Shown piece after piece: positions 14,927-21,802 of a stretch of DNA of 21,802 bases. The translations under genes and the position numbers were made by a program. Source of the DNA: Nitrospinaceae bacterium UBA3496 (GTDB lineage Bacteria; UBA8248); assembly GCA_002377645.1 (NCBI GenBank), contig DFQF01000081.1, positions 1-21,802 on the forward strand, written 5' to 3'. Numbering within the stretch: position 1 is the first letter of the stretch; each line of letters begins with the position of its first letter. The notes beneath the pieces were generated by a model. It searched no databases. It had not been told where the DNA came from and saw nothing but the letters and a program-made list of their open reading frames with translations.

Positions 14927-15517
14927 ATGAATACTACTATAAGTCAAATTAGCGAACCGATTAATCAATTTTCTAAAGCTTTAGAATTTTTATACTTAAA
15001 AGGTTTTCGAGGTAGAGATTTTATGAGAGCTAGTGAACCTGGTTTGCGTAGGCTTTTGATGGAAAAAAATTTTTTACCAGATTTTGCTTTTGAATCTAAT
15101 GATTCTAGTTATTCTAGACACTTAATTTTTCGACATCCAGATGATTTTTTTACTATTGCTGCTATGGTATGGAAACCTGAGCAAGGAACTCCTATACATG
15201 ATCATGATGGTCAGTGGGGAATACTTGGGATGGTAAGCGGTGAATTAGAAGTAAAAAACTTTTTTGATATGGAAAAACATCCCCAAAAGGACTTTGTTTA
15301 TTTGACTAAGGTAGAGACTTATACCCCTTTAGCTCGAACACCAAATAATGTTTGTAGTTGTGCAGATATTCATATGGTGGTCAATCGAAGTGTAAATACT
15401 TCAGTTTCTCTTCACGTGTACCCTAAAGATATTGAGGTATGCCAAGTATTTGAACCAACGAATTCAGAAGATAACACTTATAAGATCCATAAGATTCAAT
15501 TATCTTATTCAGAATAA
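14927..15517 (+). CDS. Cysteine-dioxygenase-family thiol dioxygenase
   Basis: Non-haem iron cupin enzyme that oxidises a thiol (cysteine or 3-mercaptopropionate) to the sulfinate, 196 aa, typical of bacterial members. The iron ligands are His91 and His93 (PIHDHDGQWG) and His149 (DIHMV). The outer-sphere Ser161-His163-Tyr165 relay (SVSLHVY) is intact. Arg64 (YSRH) aligns with the carboxylate-binding arginine of cysteine dioxygenases rather than the glutamine of 3-mercaptopropionate dioxygenases. The eukaryotic crosslinking cysteine is absent (GILGMVSG), as usual in bacteria. GGAG (14916-14919) is 7 nt from the ATG. An amino-acid permease follows 91 nt later, suggesting uptake and oxidation of the same sulfur compound. 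Family assignment is firm; cysteine as substrate is likely, not proven. Confidence 0.87.
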   Translation: MNTTISQISEPINQFSKALEFLYLKGFRGRDFMRASEPGLRRLLMEKNFLPDFAFESNDSSYSRHLIFRHPDDFFTIAAMVWKPEQGTPIHDHDGQWGILGMVSGELEVKNFFDMEKHPQKDFVYLTKVETYTPLARTPNNVCSCADIHMVVNRSVNTSVSLHVYPKDIEVCQVFEPTNSEDNTYKIHKIQLSYSE

Positions 15518-15608
15518 TCAAATCTTTATTTTCATTCTTCTGAAAAAGTGTCATCCTCGTCAAAAAGTAAAATTTTGTTTGAAAAAATGTATGAGGCTCT
15601 AAAAATTC

Positions 15609-17816
15609 ATGGCTAATTCCTCTAAATCAAATATATCAGTTAAACCTCAACTTAACAGAGATATGGGTTTTTCTTCTGCTTTGTCTATTGGGGTTGGTAC
15701 AATGATTGCGGCAGGAATATTCACCTTATCCGGGCTTGCGGTAAGAAATGTCGGTTCTGGAGCAATTCTAGCTTTTTTGATTGCTGCATTTGTAGCACTT
15801 TTAACTGCAATGGTTTACTGTGAATTTTCTGCCATGTATCCAGAATCTGGTGGTGGATATTTATATGCAAGACGAACATTTTCCCCGCCGGTAGCGTACT
15901 TTGTTGGTTGGACGTTACTTATTGGTTATACATCTTCTTGCGCTTTCTATATTGCCAGTCTTTCGAGTTATTTTCAGGAGTTTGTATGGCACTCGCCTTT
16001 TGAAGAAATGGCTGGATTATTATCTCTAGGTGCGCTTGTACTTCTCAATATTAAAGGAACGAAAGAGACGGCTCGATTTCAGATTTTTATAACCGCTGGA
16101 AAAGTTATTCTCCTTTTATGGTTTGTTTCAGGAGGATTTCAAAATGTAAATTTTGAAATCCTTGCAGAAAAAATGAGCTATGATTTTATGAAAATAGGTT
16201 CAACAGCTGGCTTGGTTTTTATTACTTTTTTCGGTTTTTCTGCAATAGCTGCCTCTGCTGGAGAGGTTAGAAGGCCAATTAGAAATATACCTCGTGCTAT
16301 TTTTTGGTCACTTGGTATTGTTACAGTTCTTTACACTCTTGTTATTTTAATTTTAGTAACTGCTGATCTTAATGAATATACAGAAGCTGCAATGGGAAAT
16401 GTTGCAAAAACTTTACTTGGTCCTGTAGGGGGTATGGTGATTGTATTGGGTTCGTTATTTTCTATGATTTCCGCTTCTAATGCTTCTATTTTAGCAAGTT
16501 CTAGAATAGTTCTATCAATGAGTCAGCTTGGACAATTACCTGAGGGATTGGGTGCCATTAATCCTAGAACTAAGACACCTATAATTTCTTTACTTTTGGT
16601 TGGTGCTCTTACTATGGAGCTTTCTAGAAGTTTTGAACTTGAGAATCTCGCACATTTTACTGATTTGATTCTTCTTCTGGGATTGATTTTTGTAAATATT
16701 GCTTTGATATATAATCGTAAAAAATTTCCAAAAGTAAGAAGACCTTTTCGTGTTCCATTTGTCCCGATCTTTCCGATTGTAGCTACTATTGCGAATGTTT
16801 ATTTGATTGTTTTGCTTTTTGAGCATCTAGAAACAGTTTTCTTTGCAATTATGTGGTTGTCCTTTGGCGTTTTAGGTTTTTTTGCATGGAAAGGATTTCA
16901 AATCGACGAAGAGGCTCTTCCAGGTGCACCGTCTCTAGTAGCAGAGTCTAGCAATATTAATGATGAAGAAAAATTTAGAGTTCTTGTCCCTATTTCGAAT
17001 CCAGCGAATATGGAAAAACTTCTTGATTTGGCATCTGCTATTGCAAATGATCATTACGGGGAAGTTGTTGTTCTTCGTGTATTAACTGTTCCGGAACAAT
17101 CTACCCCAAGAGTTGAAGATGTTGATGCAGAAAAAGAACATGTTCTTATTGAAAAAGCCCATGAATTTTTGGCCAATAAGGGGGTGAGCATGAATTCTGT
17201 AATTCGTATTGCTCATAATCCCGCAAGAGCTATTCTTGAAACTTCGAGGGAATGGAAATGCGATCTTATTTTACTTGGCTGGAAGGGATATACATCTACT
17301 GCGAATCGTATAATGGGAGAAGTTGTAGATGATGTTGTTAAGTATGCTAGGGCAAATATTTTATTAGCAAAAATTGAAGGAGACTTAAGTTTAGAGAAGA
17401 TACTTGTTCCTACTTCTGGAGGAGTAAATTCGATTTTGTCTGAAAAATATGCTTCATCATTATTAGAGAAAGATAAGGGGTTGATACATCTTTGTACTGT
17501 TGCCCGTCCTAATGTTTCTCTCGAGCAAGAGGATAAGATGCTCTCTAATCTCCTTGAAGCAGAAGCTAGAATTCATGATTTGAATGGACCTTTAGTAGAT
17601 GCAAAATTAATTAAAAACACTTCTGTTACATATGGAATTATTGACGAGTCGGAAAATTACGATGCAATAATGATAGGTGCATCAAGAGATAATTTTTTCA
17701 AAAGGACTGTGGGCTCAACTCCAGAAAGAATCGCTCGAAATTCAAAAAAAACAGTTCTAGTTGTTAAACAATATTCGCCTGTGAAAGGTTTGTTTAAAAG
17801 AATATTTGATAACTAA
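15609..17816 (+). CDS. APC-superfamily amino-acid permease with two C-terminal UspA domains
   Basis: 735-aa inner-membrane transporter. Residues about 17-430 are an APC permease with roughly 12 membrane segments and the first-helix signature GVGTMIAAGIF (28-38). A cytoplasmic tail holds two universal-stress-protein domains, about 456-588 and 596-720. In the second, IGASRD followed by GST (702-704) resembles the Usp nucleotide loop G-x2-G-x9-G-S/T, but the second glycine is Arg693, so ATP binding is doubtful. The first domain reads LLGWKG. Such fusions occur in many bacteria, where the tail is thought to sense energy or stress and gate transport. There is an in-frame stop just upstream, so ATG 15609 is the first possible start; the SD is poor (AGG 12 nt away). 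It follows the thiol dioxygenase and precedes scoA by 44 nt. The substrate is unknown; cysteine-related amino acids are a guess from context. Confidence 0.88.
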   Translation: MANSSKSNISVKPQLNRDMGFSSALSIGVGTMIAAGIFTLSGLAVRNVGSGAILAFLIAAFVALLTAMVYCEFSAMYPESGGGYLYARRTFSPPVAYFVGWTLLIGYTSSCAFYIASLSSYFQEFVWHSPFEEMAGLLSLGALVLLNIKGTKETARFQIFITAGKVILLLWFVSGGFQNVNFEILAEKMSYDFMKIGSTAGLVFITFFGFSAIAASAGEVRRPIRNIPRAIFWSLGIVTVLYTLVILILVTADLNEYTEAAMGNVAKTLLGPVGGMVIVLGSLFSMISASNASILASSRIVLSMSQLGQLPEGLGAINPRTKTPIISLLLVGALTMELSRSFELENLAHFTDLILLLGLIFVNIALIYNRKKFPKVRRPFRVPFVPIFPIVATIANVYLIVLLFEHLETVFFAIMWLSFGVLGFFAWKGFQIDEEALPGAPSLVAESSNINDEEKFRVLVPISNPANMEKLLDLASAIANDHYGEVVVLRVLTVPEQSTPRVEDVDAEKEHVLIEKAHEFLANKGVSMNSVIRIAHNPARAILETSREWKCDLILLGWKGYTSTANRIMGEVVDDVVKYARANILLAKIEGDLSLEKILVPTSGGVNSILSEKYASSLLEKDKGLIHLCTVARPNVSLEQEDKMLSNLLEAEARIHDLNGPLVDAKLIKNTSVTYGIIDESENYDAIMIGASRDNFFKRTVGSTPERIARNSKKTVLVVKQYSPVKGLFKRIFDN

Positions 17817-17860
17817 AATATAGAAATACGTTAAATTAAATGTGAAAATTGAGGTAATTA

Positions 17861-18559
17861 ATGTCTAAAATTTTTGAAAGTTCGACTGCAGCCGTAGCAG
17901 ATATTCATGATGGTGCCTCCATTCTGATTGGAGGTTTTGGTATATGTGGTATGGCTCATAATTTATGTACTGCTCTAAGTGTAAGAGAAAAAGTAGGTAA
18001 TTTTCACCTTATCAGTAATGCCGGCGGTATGGATAATTGGGGAGTAGGATTACTTTTTGAGAAAAAGCAAGTTAGTTCCATTATCGCAAGTAGAGTTGGT
18101 CCAGCTTGCAAGGCATATGAAGATCAAGTAATGAGAGAAGAGATAAAAATTGAAATATGTCCTCAAGGTACTTTTTCTGAAAGAATTCGTGCTGGAGGTT
18201 CTGGAATAGGCGGATTTTTTACGCCAACTGGAGCAGGAACAGTAGTTGCTGAGAATAAAGAGAGTAGGGTAATTGATGGAGTAGAACATATTTTTGAAAA
18301 TCCTATCAAGGCGGATTTTTCTCTTATTAGAGCTTGGAAAGCAGATGAAAATGGAAATCTTTTATACAGACAAAGTGCAAGAAATTTTAATCCCATTATG
18401 GCTACGGCTTCTAAAATTACAATTGTTGAAGTAGAAGAGATCCTTCCAGTTGGAAGTCTAAATCCTGATGAAGTACATACCCCTGGAATTTTTGTAGACA
18501 GAATTGTGAAAGGGGAAGATCTAACAAAACCCATTGAAATTTTAAAAATTAGAAAATAG
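17861..18559 (+). CDS. scoA: 3-oxoacid CoA-transferase, subunit A
   Basis: Alpha subunit of the succinyl-CoA:3-oxoacid CoA transferase (SCOT) type, which moves CoA between succinyl-CoA and a 3-oxoacid such as acetoacetate or 3-oxoadipate. 232 aa, standard length. Signatures: ILIGGFGICG (21-30), the ASRVGP and IRAGGSGIGGFFTPTGAGT blocks, KADFSLIRAWKADENGNL, ARNFNPIMATA and the terminal HTPGIFVDRIVKG. TTGAGGT before ATG gives a 6-nt spacing. The beta subunit follows 24 nt after the stop. The resemblance is strongest to ScoA rather than AtoD, so ketone-body or oxoacid activation is likely; 3-oxoadipate (PcaI) use cannot be ruled out. Confidence 0.9.
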   Translation: MSKIFESSTAAVADIHDGASILIGGFGICGMAHNLCTALSVREKVGNFHLISNAGGMDNWGVGLLFEKKQVSSIIASRVGPACKAYEDQVMREEIKIEICPQGTFSERIRAGGSGIGGFFTPTGAGTVVAENKESRVIDGVEHIFENPIKADFSLIRAWKADENGNLLYRQSARNFNPIMATASKITIVEVEEILPVGSLNPDEVHTPGIFVDRIVKGEDLTKPIEILKIRK

Positions 18560-18583
18560 TTTAAAAAAACAGGAGAAAGTGTG

Positions 18584-19246
18584 ATGTCGTTAACTAGAGA
18601 ACAAATTGCAGAAAGAGCAGCTTCAGAGTTGCCCAATGGGTCATACGTCAACTTAGGACTTGGAATACCAACTCTTGTTTCTAATTACCTTGAAGATTCT
18701 CAAAATATAACTATCCACTCAGAGAATGGAATTCTAAATTTAGGTCCTTCCCCCTTTTCTGGAGAGGAAGATCCTGATCTGATTAATGCGAGCAAAGAAA
18801 CGGTTACTATTCAGAAAGGAGGTTCATTTTTTGATAGTTCTCTCTCGTTTTCTATGGTTAGAGGAGGACATATTGATGTGACTATATTAGGGGCTATGGA
18901 AGTAGCAGAAAATGGAGATCTTGCAAATTGGGCAGTTCCTGGAAAAATGATTTCTGGAATGGGTGGCGCTATGGATTTAGTTGTAGGTGCTAAAAAAGTA
19001 ATAGTTACTATGGAGCATGTAACAAAGCGTGGCTCCTCAAAAATTCTTAAAGATTGTACTTTGCCTCTAACGGGAAAAGGTGTGGTTGATTTGATTTTGA
19101 CTGATTTAGCTCTAATAACAGTTGAAAAGGAAGGTCTTGTTTTAAGGGAAATTGCACCGGGTGTTGATAAATCTGAAGTAATTGAGAAAACAGATACGAA
19201 ATTAATCATTTCCCCAGATCTTAAAGAAATGTTTTCAAATTCATAA
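18584..19246 (+). CDS. scoB: 3-oxoacid CoA-transferase, subunit B
   Basis: Beta subunit, 220 aa from the ATG. It carries the catalytic glutamate in the SENG motif (Glu47 counted from this ATG), which forms the glutamyl-CoA thioester, plus NLGLGIPTLV, RGGHIDVTILGAMEV, NGDLANWAVPGK, GMGGAMDLV, GAKKVIVTMEH and LPLTGKGVVDLI. The start is ambiguous: GTG at 18581 and ATG at 18584 are adjacent in frame, and AGGAG (18571-18575) is 5 or 8 nt away. I prefer the ATG. With the A subunit it forms the active heterotetramer. The sigma-like gene starts only 12 nt after its stop, so it is probably on the same mRNA. Confidence 0.9.
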   Translation: MSLTREQIAERAASELPNGSYVNLGLGIPTLVSNYLEDSQNITIHSENGILNLGPSPFSGEEDPDLINASKETVTIQKGGSFFDSSLSFSMVRGGHIDVTILGAMEVAENGDLANWAVPGKMISGMGGAMDLVVGAKKVIVTMEHVTKRGSSKILKDCTLPLTGKGVVDLILTDLALITVEKEGLVLREIAPGVDKSEVIEKTDTKLIISPDLKEMFSNS

Positions 19247-19258
19247 AAAGTTTACAAT

Positions 19259-20179
19259 ATGTTTAAATTAGAGGAATTCTTATCTGCTGAAGATAGTTTG
19301 TTGAGGGAATTTGCTTTCACTCTTAATCTCGATCTCTTTGATGCGGAGGATATTGTACAAGAAGCAGTTTTGTTATCTATTGAAGAACCTAAAGCTATTT
19401 CCCCGAACTCAGATATTTTTCAATGGTTTATTTTTCAAATATCTAAACTCTCCCAAAAGAGAAATAATGAGAAACCTGCATTAGCACTATATGAATTCGA
19501 TTTTCCTGATTTTGCACCATTTCTTCAGTCAGAATACAAAGAACAAATTTCTTCTTTGAGTAAGCAAAACATAAAAATTGAGACGTCTTTTGAATTTTTG
19601 TTTTTTTTGCAATACATGAATTTCGAACAGCGTTTAGTTTTAGTTATGAAAAATTTTTTCAAGAATGAATATGTTTCTTTATCTTCAAAAATTTTGGGAA
19701 TTAAAAAAGAAAAGATTTCGGAAATCATCGAAAGTAGTAAAAAGCAATATTCCCTTATTTTTAATAAGTGGAAAAATAATATTCCATTCCCAGTTTCTAA
19801 TGAAGGAGAAGAGATAAACTCATTAATGGATAAGTTTAAAGAAGCTCTCAAAGAGAGAGACAAGAGTCTTCTTGAAAAGATTTTTTTTAATGATATAGAA
19901 CTCGTAGTAAGTGGAGAAAAAAGAACAGGAAATAAATTCGTTTCTGTAGCCTGTTTAGACCTATTGAAGAAGTCTGGAAAAATTCTCTATTTTGATGAAA
20001 TTCACTTAAACGGTTGTTCAGGTATTTTAGTATGGTCTAGATCTGATAATAGTTCTGAATGGAACCGTTCAGCAGTCATATTGTTACTTGCGAATGAGAA
20101 GTTTGTCTGTTCTTTGAAATGGTATTTTGACACCCATTTATTTCGAAATATAGTTTGTGGAAATCCACCTTCTTCCTAA
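19259..20179 (+). CDS. Sigma-70-like (ECF-type) protein with C-terminal SnoaL-like domain
   Basis: 306-aa protein I read as a divergent ECF sigma factor of the SigJ/ECF41-like architecture. Residues 8-65 resemble region 2 (FDAEDIVQEAVL at 27-38, then the IFQWFIFQISKL helix). Residues about 112-170 resemble region 4 (NFEQRLVLVMKNFF..., a helix-turn-helix-like GIKKEKISEIIESSKKQYS). Residues about 185-296 look like a SnoaL-like barrel (LMDKFKEALKERDKSLLEKIFFNDIELVVSG ... WNRSAVILLLANEKFVCSLKWYF). In ECF41-type factors the C-terminal barrel regulates activity in place of an anti-sigma. The core is Lys/Phe-rich and far from consensus, so it may have lost promoter recognition. It starts at an ATG without SD, 12 nt after scoB, suggesting coupling, and overlaps the convergent 88-aa gene by 4 nt. 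Confidence 0.6.
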   Translation: MFKLEEFLSAEDSLLREFAFTLNLDLFDAEDIVQEAVLLSIEEPKAISPNSDIFQWFIFQISKLSQKRNNEKPALALYEFDFPDFAPFLQSEYKEQISSLSKQNIKIETSFEFLFFLQYMNFEQRLVLVMKNFFKNEYVSLSSKILGIKKEKISEIIESSKKQYSLIFNKWKNNIPFPVSNEGEEINSLMDKFKEALKERDKSLLEKIFFNDIELVVSGEKRTGNKFVSVACLDLLKKSGKILYFDEIHLNGCSGILVWSRSDNSSEWNRSAVILLLANEKFVCSLKWYFDTHLFRNIVCGNPPSS

Positions 20180-20442
20180 AATTGTTTTCTTTTTTTAATT
20201 CTTTCTTCGCATGGAACAGGAGATTCATTGCCTAGCCAAAGGTCCCAGGAAGAATGATGTCCAATATCAATGCCTTCTTCTTGAGCTTTTTCTTGAAGTG
20301 CTGACTGTAAATTTTCTAAAAACATAGAATCCATTAATTCTAAATTTTCTGTAATATGTTTATGAAGTACTCTGTAAACAAGTTTCATATCTTCCAAATT
20401 AGCAGACATTAAAATCTTGTTTTTTTCAATATTAAATGACAC
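20176..20442 (-). CDS. Unidentified 88-aa protein
   Basis: I do not recognise this protein. It starts at GTG 20442 with a perfect AAAGGAG (20449-20455) 6 nt upstream, which is strong evidence that it is real. Residues 1-57 look largely helical (VYRVLHKHITENLELMDSMFLENLQSALQEKAQ). The tail has a compact GHHSSWDLWLGNE stretch (61-73) with two Trp, and a basic end (RIKKRKQF). There is no signal peptide or membrane segment. It lies downstream of mreB on the same strand, 130 nt away across a structured spacer. Its stop overlaps the stop of the sigma-like gene by 4 nt. A small cytoplasmic regulatory or adaptor protein is possible, but nothing shows it. Confidence 0.65.
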   Translation of the reverse strand: MSFNIEKNKILMSANLEDMKLVYRVLHKHITENLELMDSMFLENLQSALQEKAQEEGIDIGHHSSWDLWLGNESPVPCEERIKKRKQF

Positions 20443-20448
20443 AACTCG

Positions 20449-20455
20449 CTCCTTT
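20449..20455 (-). promoter_or_regulatory. Ribosome-binding site fixing the GTG start at 20442
   Basis: AAAGGAG on the minus strand, 6 nt before GTG. It is the main evidence that the 88-aa gene is translated and where it starts. Confidence 0.7.
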
Positions 20456-20523
20456 AATATAAAGCTCTATTAGATTTTAAAATAATTATTTTTTTTTTAG
20501 AAGTGAAATTCTAAAGTAATGTG

Positions 20524-20562
20524 AGCCGGAAACTCACTAAATTGCTAGATAAGTCTCCGGCT
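20524..20562 (-). other. Long RNA hairpin in the mreB 3' region
   Basis: On the minus strand the segment folds as AGCCGGA / TCCGGCT (7 bp), then a G-U pair, ACTTA / TGAGT (5 bp with one G-U), a one-base bulge, CTA / TAG (3 bp) and a 6-nt loop. The same segment on the plus strand would have A-C mismatches at the two G-U positions, so the structure belongs to minus-strand RNA, beginning 11 nt after the mreB stop. No T-tract follows, so it is not a standard intrinsic terminator. It may protect the mreB mRNA end or control read-through into the 88-aa gene. A nested alternative GTGAG / CTCAC hairpin (20521-20537) could compete with it. Confidence 0.5.
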
Positions 20563-20572
20563 ATGGGGGGGA

Positions 20573-21640
20573 TTAATTTAAACAAACTTGATTCAGGCTT
20601 TTAAAATTATCTAAAACATAACCAGTTCCGCGCACGACTGCTGTTAAAGGGTCTTTGACTCTATAGATTGGAAGGTCAGTTTCTTGATGTAGCCTTGTTC
20701 CTAATCCCTTAAGCAAAGAACCCCCACCCGCAAGGACAACTCCTCTTCTTCTTATATCTGTAGCGAGTTCAGGGCTTGTCTTAGATAGTGCTTTTTTGAT
20801 GGAATCTACTATTGCTTTTAATGGAGCACTCAGAGCTTCTCGAATGTTTCCATCATTAATTAGAACGGTTTTTGGTATCCCCGTTGAAATATCAATTCCA
20901 GTTACATCGCACTCGAGTTTTTTTGCAAGAGGGACAGCCGAGCCAATAGATATTTTAACTTTTTCAGCTTCAAAAGGACCTATTCGAAGCCCATGTTCTC
21001 TTCTAATATATTTTTGAATACATTCATCCATAGTATCACCTGCGATTCTAAGAGATTCTGAATAGGCAATTGAATATTGAGTTATTACAGCTACTTCTGT
21101 AGTTCCTCCCCCAATGTCAATTATCATTGAGCCGGATATATCATGAATTGGAAGTTTGCTTCCTATAGCCGCAGCCATCGGTTCTTCTATTAAATGTACT
21201 TTACCTGCTCCACATTGAATTGCAGAATCTATAACGGCCTTCATCTCCACGCTTGTAATACCGGCGGGGACACATATCATGATAGTTGGTTTTGTGAATT
21301 TTTTTTGAGGAATTACTGATTTAATAAAATGTTTGATCATTGCTTTTGTGACATCAAAATCTGCTATTACACCATCCTTCATTGGCCGTATTGTTTTAAT
21401 TTTCTCTGTAGTCCTTCCAAACATTTCTTTTGCTCGTTGACCAACTGCTAGAATCGAATTCCCATTTTCTGCATTCAGAGCTACAAAAGATGGTTCATCT
21501 ATAACAATCCCTCTTTCTTTTGTATAAACTAGAGTATTTGCAGTTCCAAGGTCCATCGCTATCTTTTCACCTATTAATGAATTAAATGCTTGGGTGAATT
21601 TGTTAGTGTTTGAAATTTTTTCTTGCAATGTTTTAATCAA
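20573..21640 (-). CDS. mreB: Rod shape-determining protein MreB (actin-like)
   Basis: Actin-fold ATPase that forms membrane-associated filaments guiding lateral cell-wall synthesis, 355 aa. Phosphate-1 loop DLGTANT (30-36), conserved GKVHLIEEPMAAAIG (146-160), phosphate-2 loop DIGGGTTEVA (175-184), adenosine motif AGGGSLLKGL (304-313), and DPLTAVVRGTG. The start is TTG at 21640, supported by GGAG (21648-21651) 7 nt upstream. This gives about 27 residues before the first strand, longer than in typical MreB; the segment (LQEKISNTNKFTQAFNSLIG) could be an amphipathic membrane-binding helix. The upstream GGDEF-like gene overlaps this start by 8 nt. mreC/mreD, the usual downstream partners, are absent. 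Confidence 0.95.
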   Translation of the reverse strand: MIKTLQEKISNTNKFTQAFNSLIGEKIAMDLGTANTLVYTKERGIVIDEPSFVALNAENGNSILAVGQRAKEMFGRTTEKIKTIRPMKDGVIADFDVTKAMIKHFIKSVIPQKKFTKPTIMICVPAGITSVEMKAVIDSAIQCGAGKVHLIEEPMAAAIGSKLPIHDISGSMIIDIGGGTTEVAVITQYSIAYSESLRIAGDTMDECIQKYIRREHGLRIGPFEAEKVKISIGSAVPLAKKLECDVTGIDISTGIPKTVLINDGNIREALSAPLKAIVDSIKKALSKTSPELATDIRRRGVVLAGGGSLLKGLGTRLHQETDLPIYRVKDPLTAVVRGTGYVLDNFKSLNQVCLN

Positions 21641-21802
21641 GTTCTATCTCCGAATGTTCGTAAGATCTTATTGATGCGGAAATAAGAGAATTTGGGCTTT
21701 CTGCATCATTAGGAAAAGTGGCATCTCCCACTATTGCTTTAATTTCAAAATTGTTTCCTCCAATTTCGCAGTGAGAATTATTTATTATTTTTGTAATTCT
21801 AT
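21633..21802 (-). CDS. C-terminal end of a GGDEF-like protein, partial (5' part beyond right edge)
   Basis: An open frame enters from the right edge and stops at 21633-21635. The 55 visible residues (KAIVGDATFPNDAESPNSLI near the middle) follow the pattern of the last part of a diguanylate-cyclase domain: a strand in the position of S-I-G-I-A, then a FP.DA turn, then the L...A helix. The usual serine and the closing A-K pair are missing (IVGDATF, SIRSYEHS), so the domain may be degenerate. The catalytic GGDEF site would lie outside the window. The end overlaps the mreB start by 8 nt, so the two are almost certainly in one operon. With only 55 residues the family call is moderate. Confidence 0.5.
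   Translation of the reverse strand, partial: RITKIINNSHCEIGGNNFEIKAIVGDATFPNDAESPNSLISASIRSYEHSEIELD
21648..21651 (-). promoter_or_regulatory. Ribosome-binding site for the TTG start of mreB
   Basis: GGAG on the minus strand, 7 nt before the TTG (21638-21640). It lies inside the 3' end of the upstream coding region, fitting translational coupling. No ATG at a usable place exists before residue 29 of the MreB frame, where the actin fold has already begun. Confidence 0.6.

Noticed and set aside
18163..18651. 162-codon minus-strand open frame opposite scoA/scoB
   Set aside because: It is antisense to two well-conserved enzymes and its translation shows no family features.
20496..20515. Intrinsic terminator (TTTAGAA/TTCTAAA hairpin next to a T-run)
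   Set aside because: On the plus strand the T-run comes before the stem, and on the minus strand the tail is A, so neither orientation gives a terminator.
20521..20572. Cyclic-di-GMP riboswitch suggested by the CTCCGGCTATGGGGG stretch
   Set aside because: The conserved tetraloop-receptor and GCAAAGCC-type joints are absent, and the segment lies after mreB rather than in a leader on the plus strand.

Overview
The window is an AT-rich bacterial segment (about two-thirds A+T by eye) with dense, short-spaced genes and Shine-Dalgarno (SD) sites of the AGGAG type. Starts are ATG, GTG and one TTG. An SBP with a signal peptide, OppBC-type permeases, MreB, Hsp20 and intrinsic terminators fit a free-living, rod-shaped, probably Gram-negative heterotroph. 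The gene mix (small-molecule catabolism plus peptide/amino-acid uptake) resembles uncultured marine heterotrophs such as SAR324 or other proteobacterial-type lineages. That placement is a guess from gene content only. I see no rRNA, tRNA, CRISPR array, IS element, phage gene or attachment site, and no gene-free stretch longer than 300 bases.

Left part (1-7793). A truncated oligopeptide-type solute-binding protein gene runs off the left edge on the minus strand. It has a clear promoter and a terminator-like hairpin in its leader. Divergent to it is a plus-strand run: an alpha/beta hydrolase (Ayg1 / 2,6-dihydroxypseudooxynicotine-hydrolase-like), a carboxymuconolactone-decarboxylase-family protein, and the alpha and beta subunits of a thiamine-diphosphate 2-oxoacid dehydrogenase E1 without E2 or E3. 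Convergent to this, overlapping by 10 nt, is a minus-strand operon of two tandem glyoxalase/extradiol-dioxygenase-fold (VOC) paralogs and a fumarylacetoacetate-hydrolase (FAH)-family protein.

Middle (7840-14191). Two oligopeptide-type ABC permeases on the plus strand end at a bidirectional terminator shared with two tandem minus-strand paralogs of the alpha/beta hydrolase. A short spacer with a perfect 14-bp palindrome separates these from a plus-strand M20 metallopeptidase and a small cupin.

Right part (14310-21802). Hsp20 with its own promoter and terminator; a cysteine-dioxygenase-family thiol dioxygenase; an APC amino-acid permease fused to two UspA domains; scoA/scoB CoA transferase; a sigma-factor-like protein with a C-terminal SnoaL-like domain; then on the minus strand mreB, preceded by the end of a GGDEF-like gene and followed by a structured spacer and an unidentified 88-aa gene.

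How it may work together (inference). Three probable C-C-bond hydrolases, two ring-cleavage-fold proteins, an acylpyruvate-hydrolase-type protein, a CMD-family protein, E1 alpha/beta and a 3-oxoacid CoA transferase together look like a dispersed catabolic island that breaks diketone- or ring-derived carbon skeletons down to acyl-CoA units. It sits beside peptide uptake (SBP, permeases, M20 peptidase) and sulfur-amino-acid handling (thiol dioxygenase, permease). No substrate can be read from the sequence alone.
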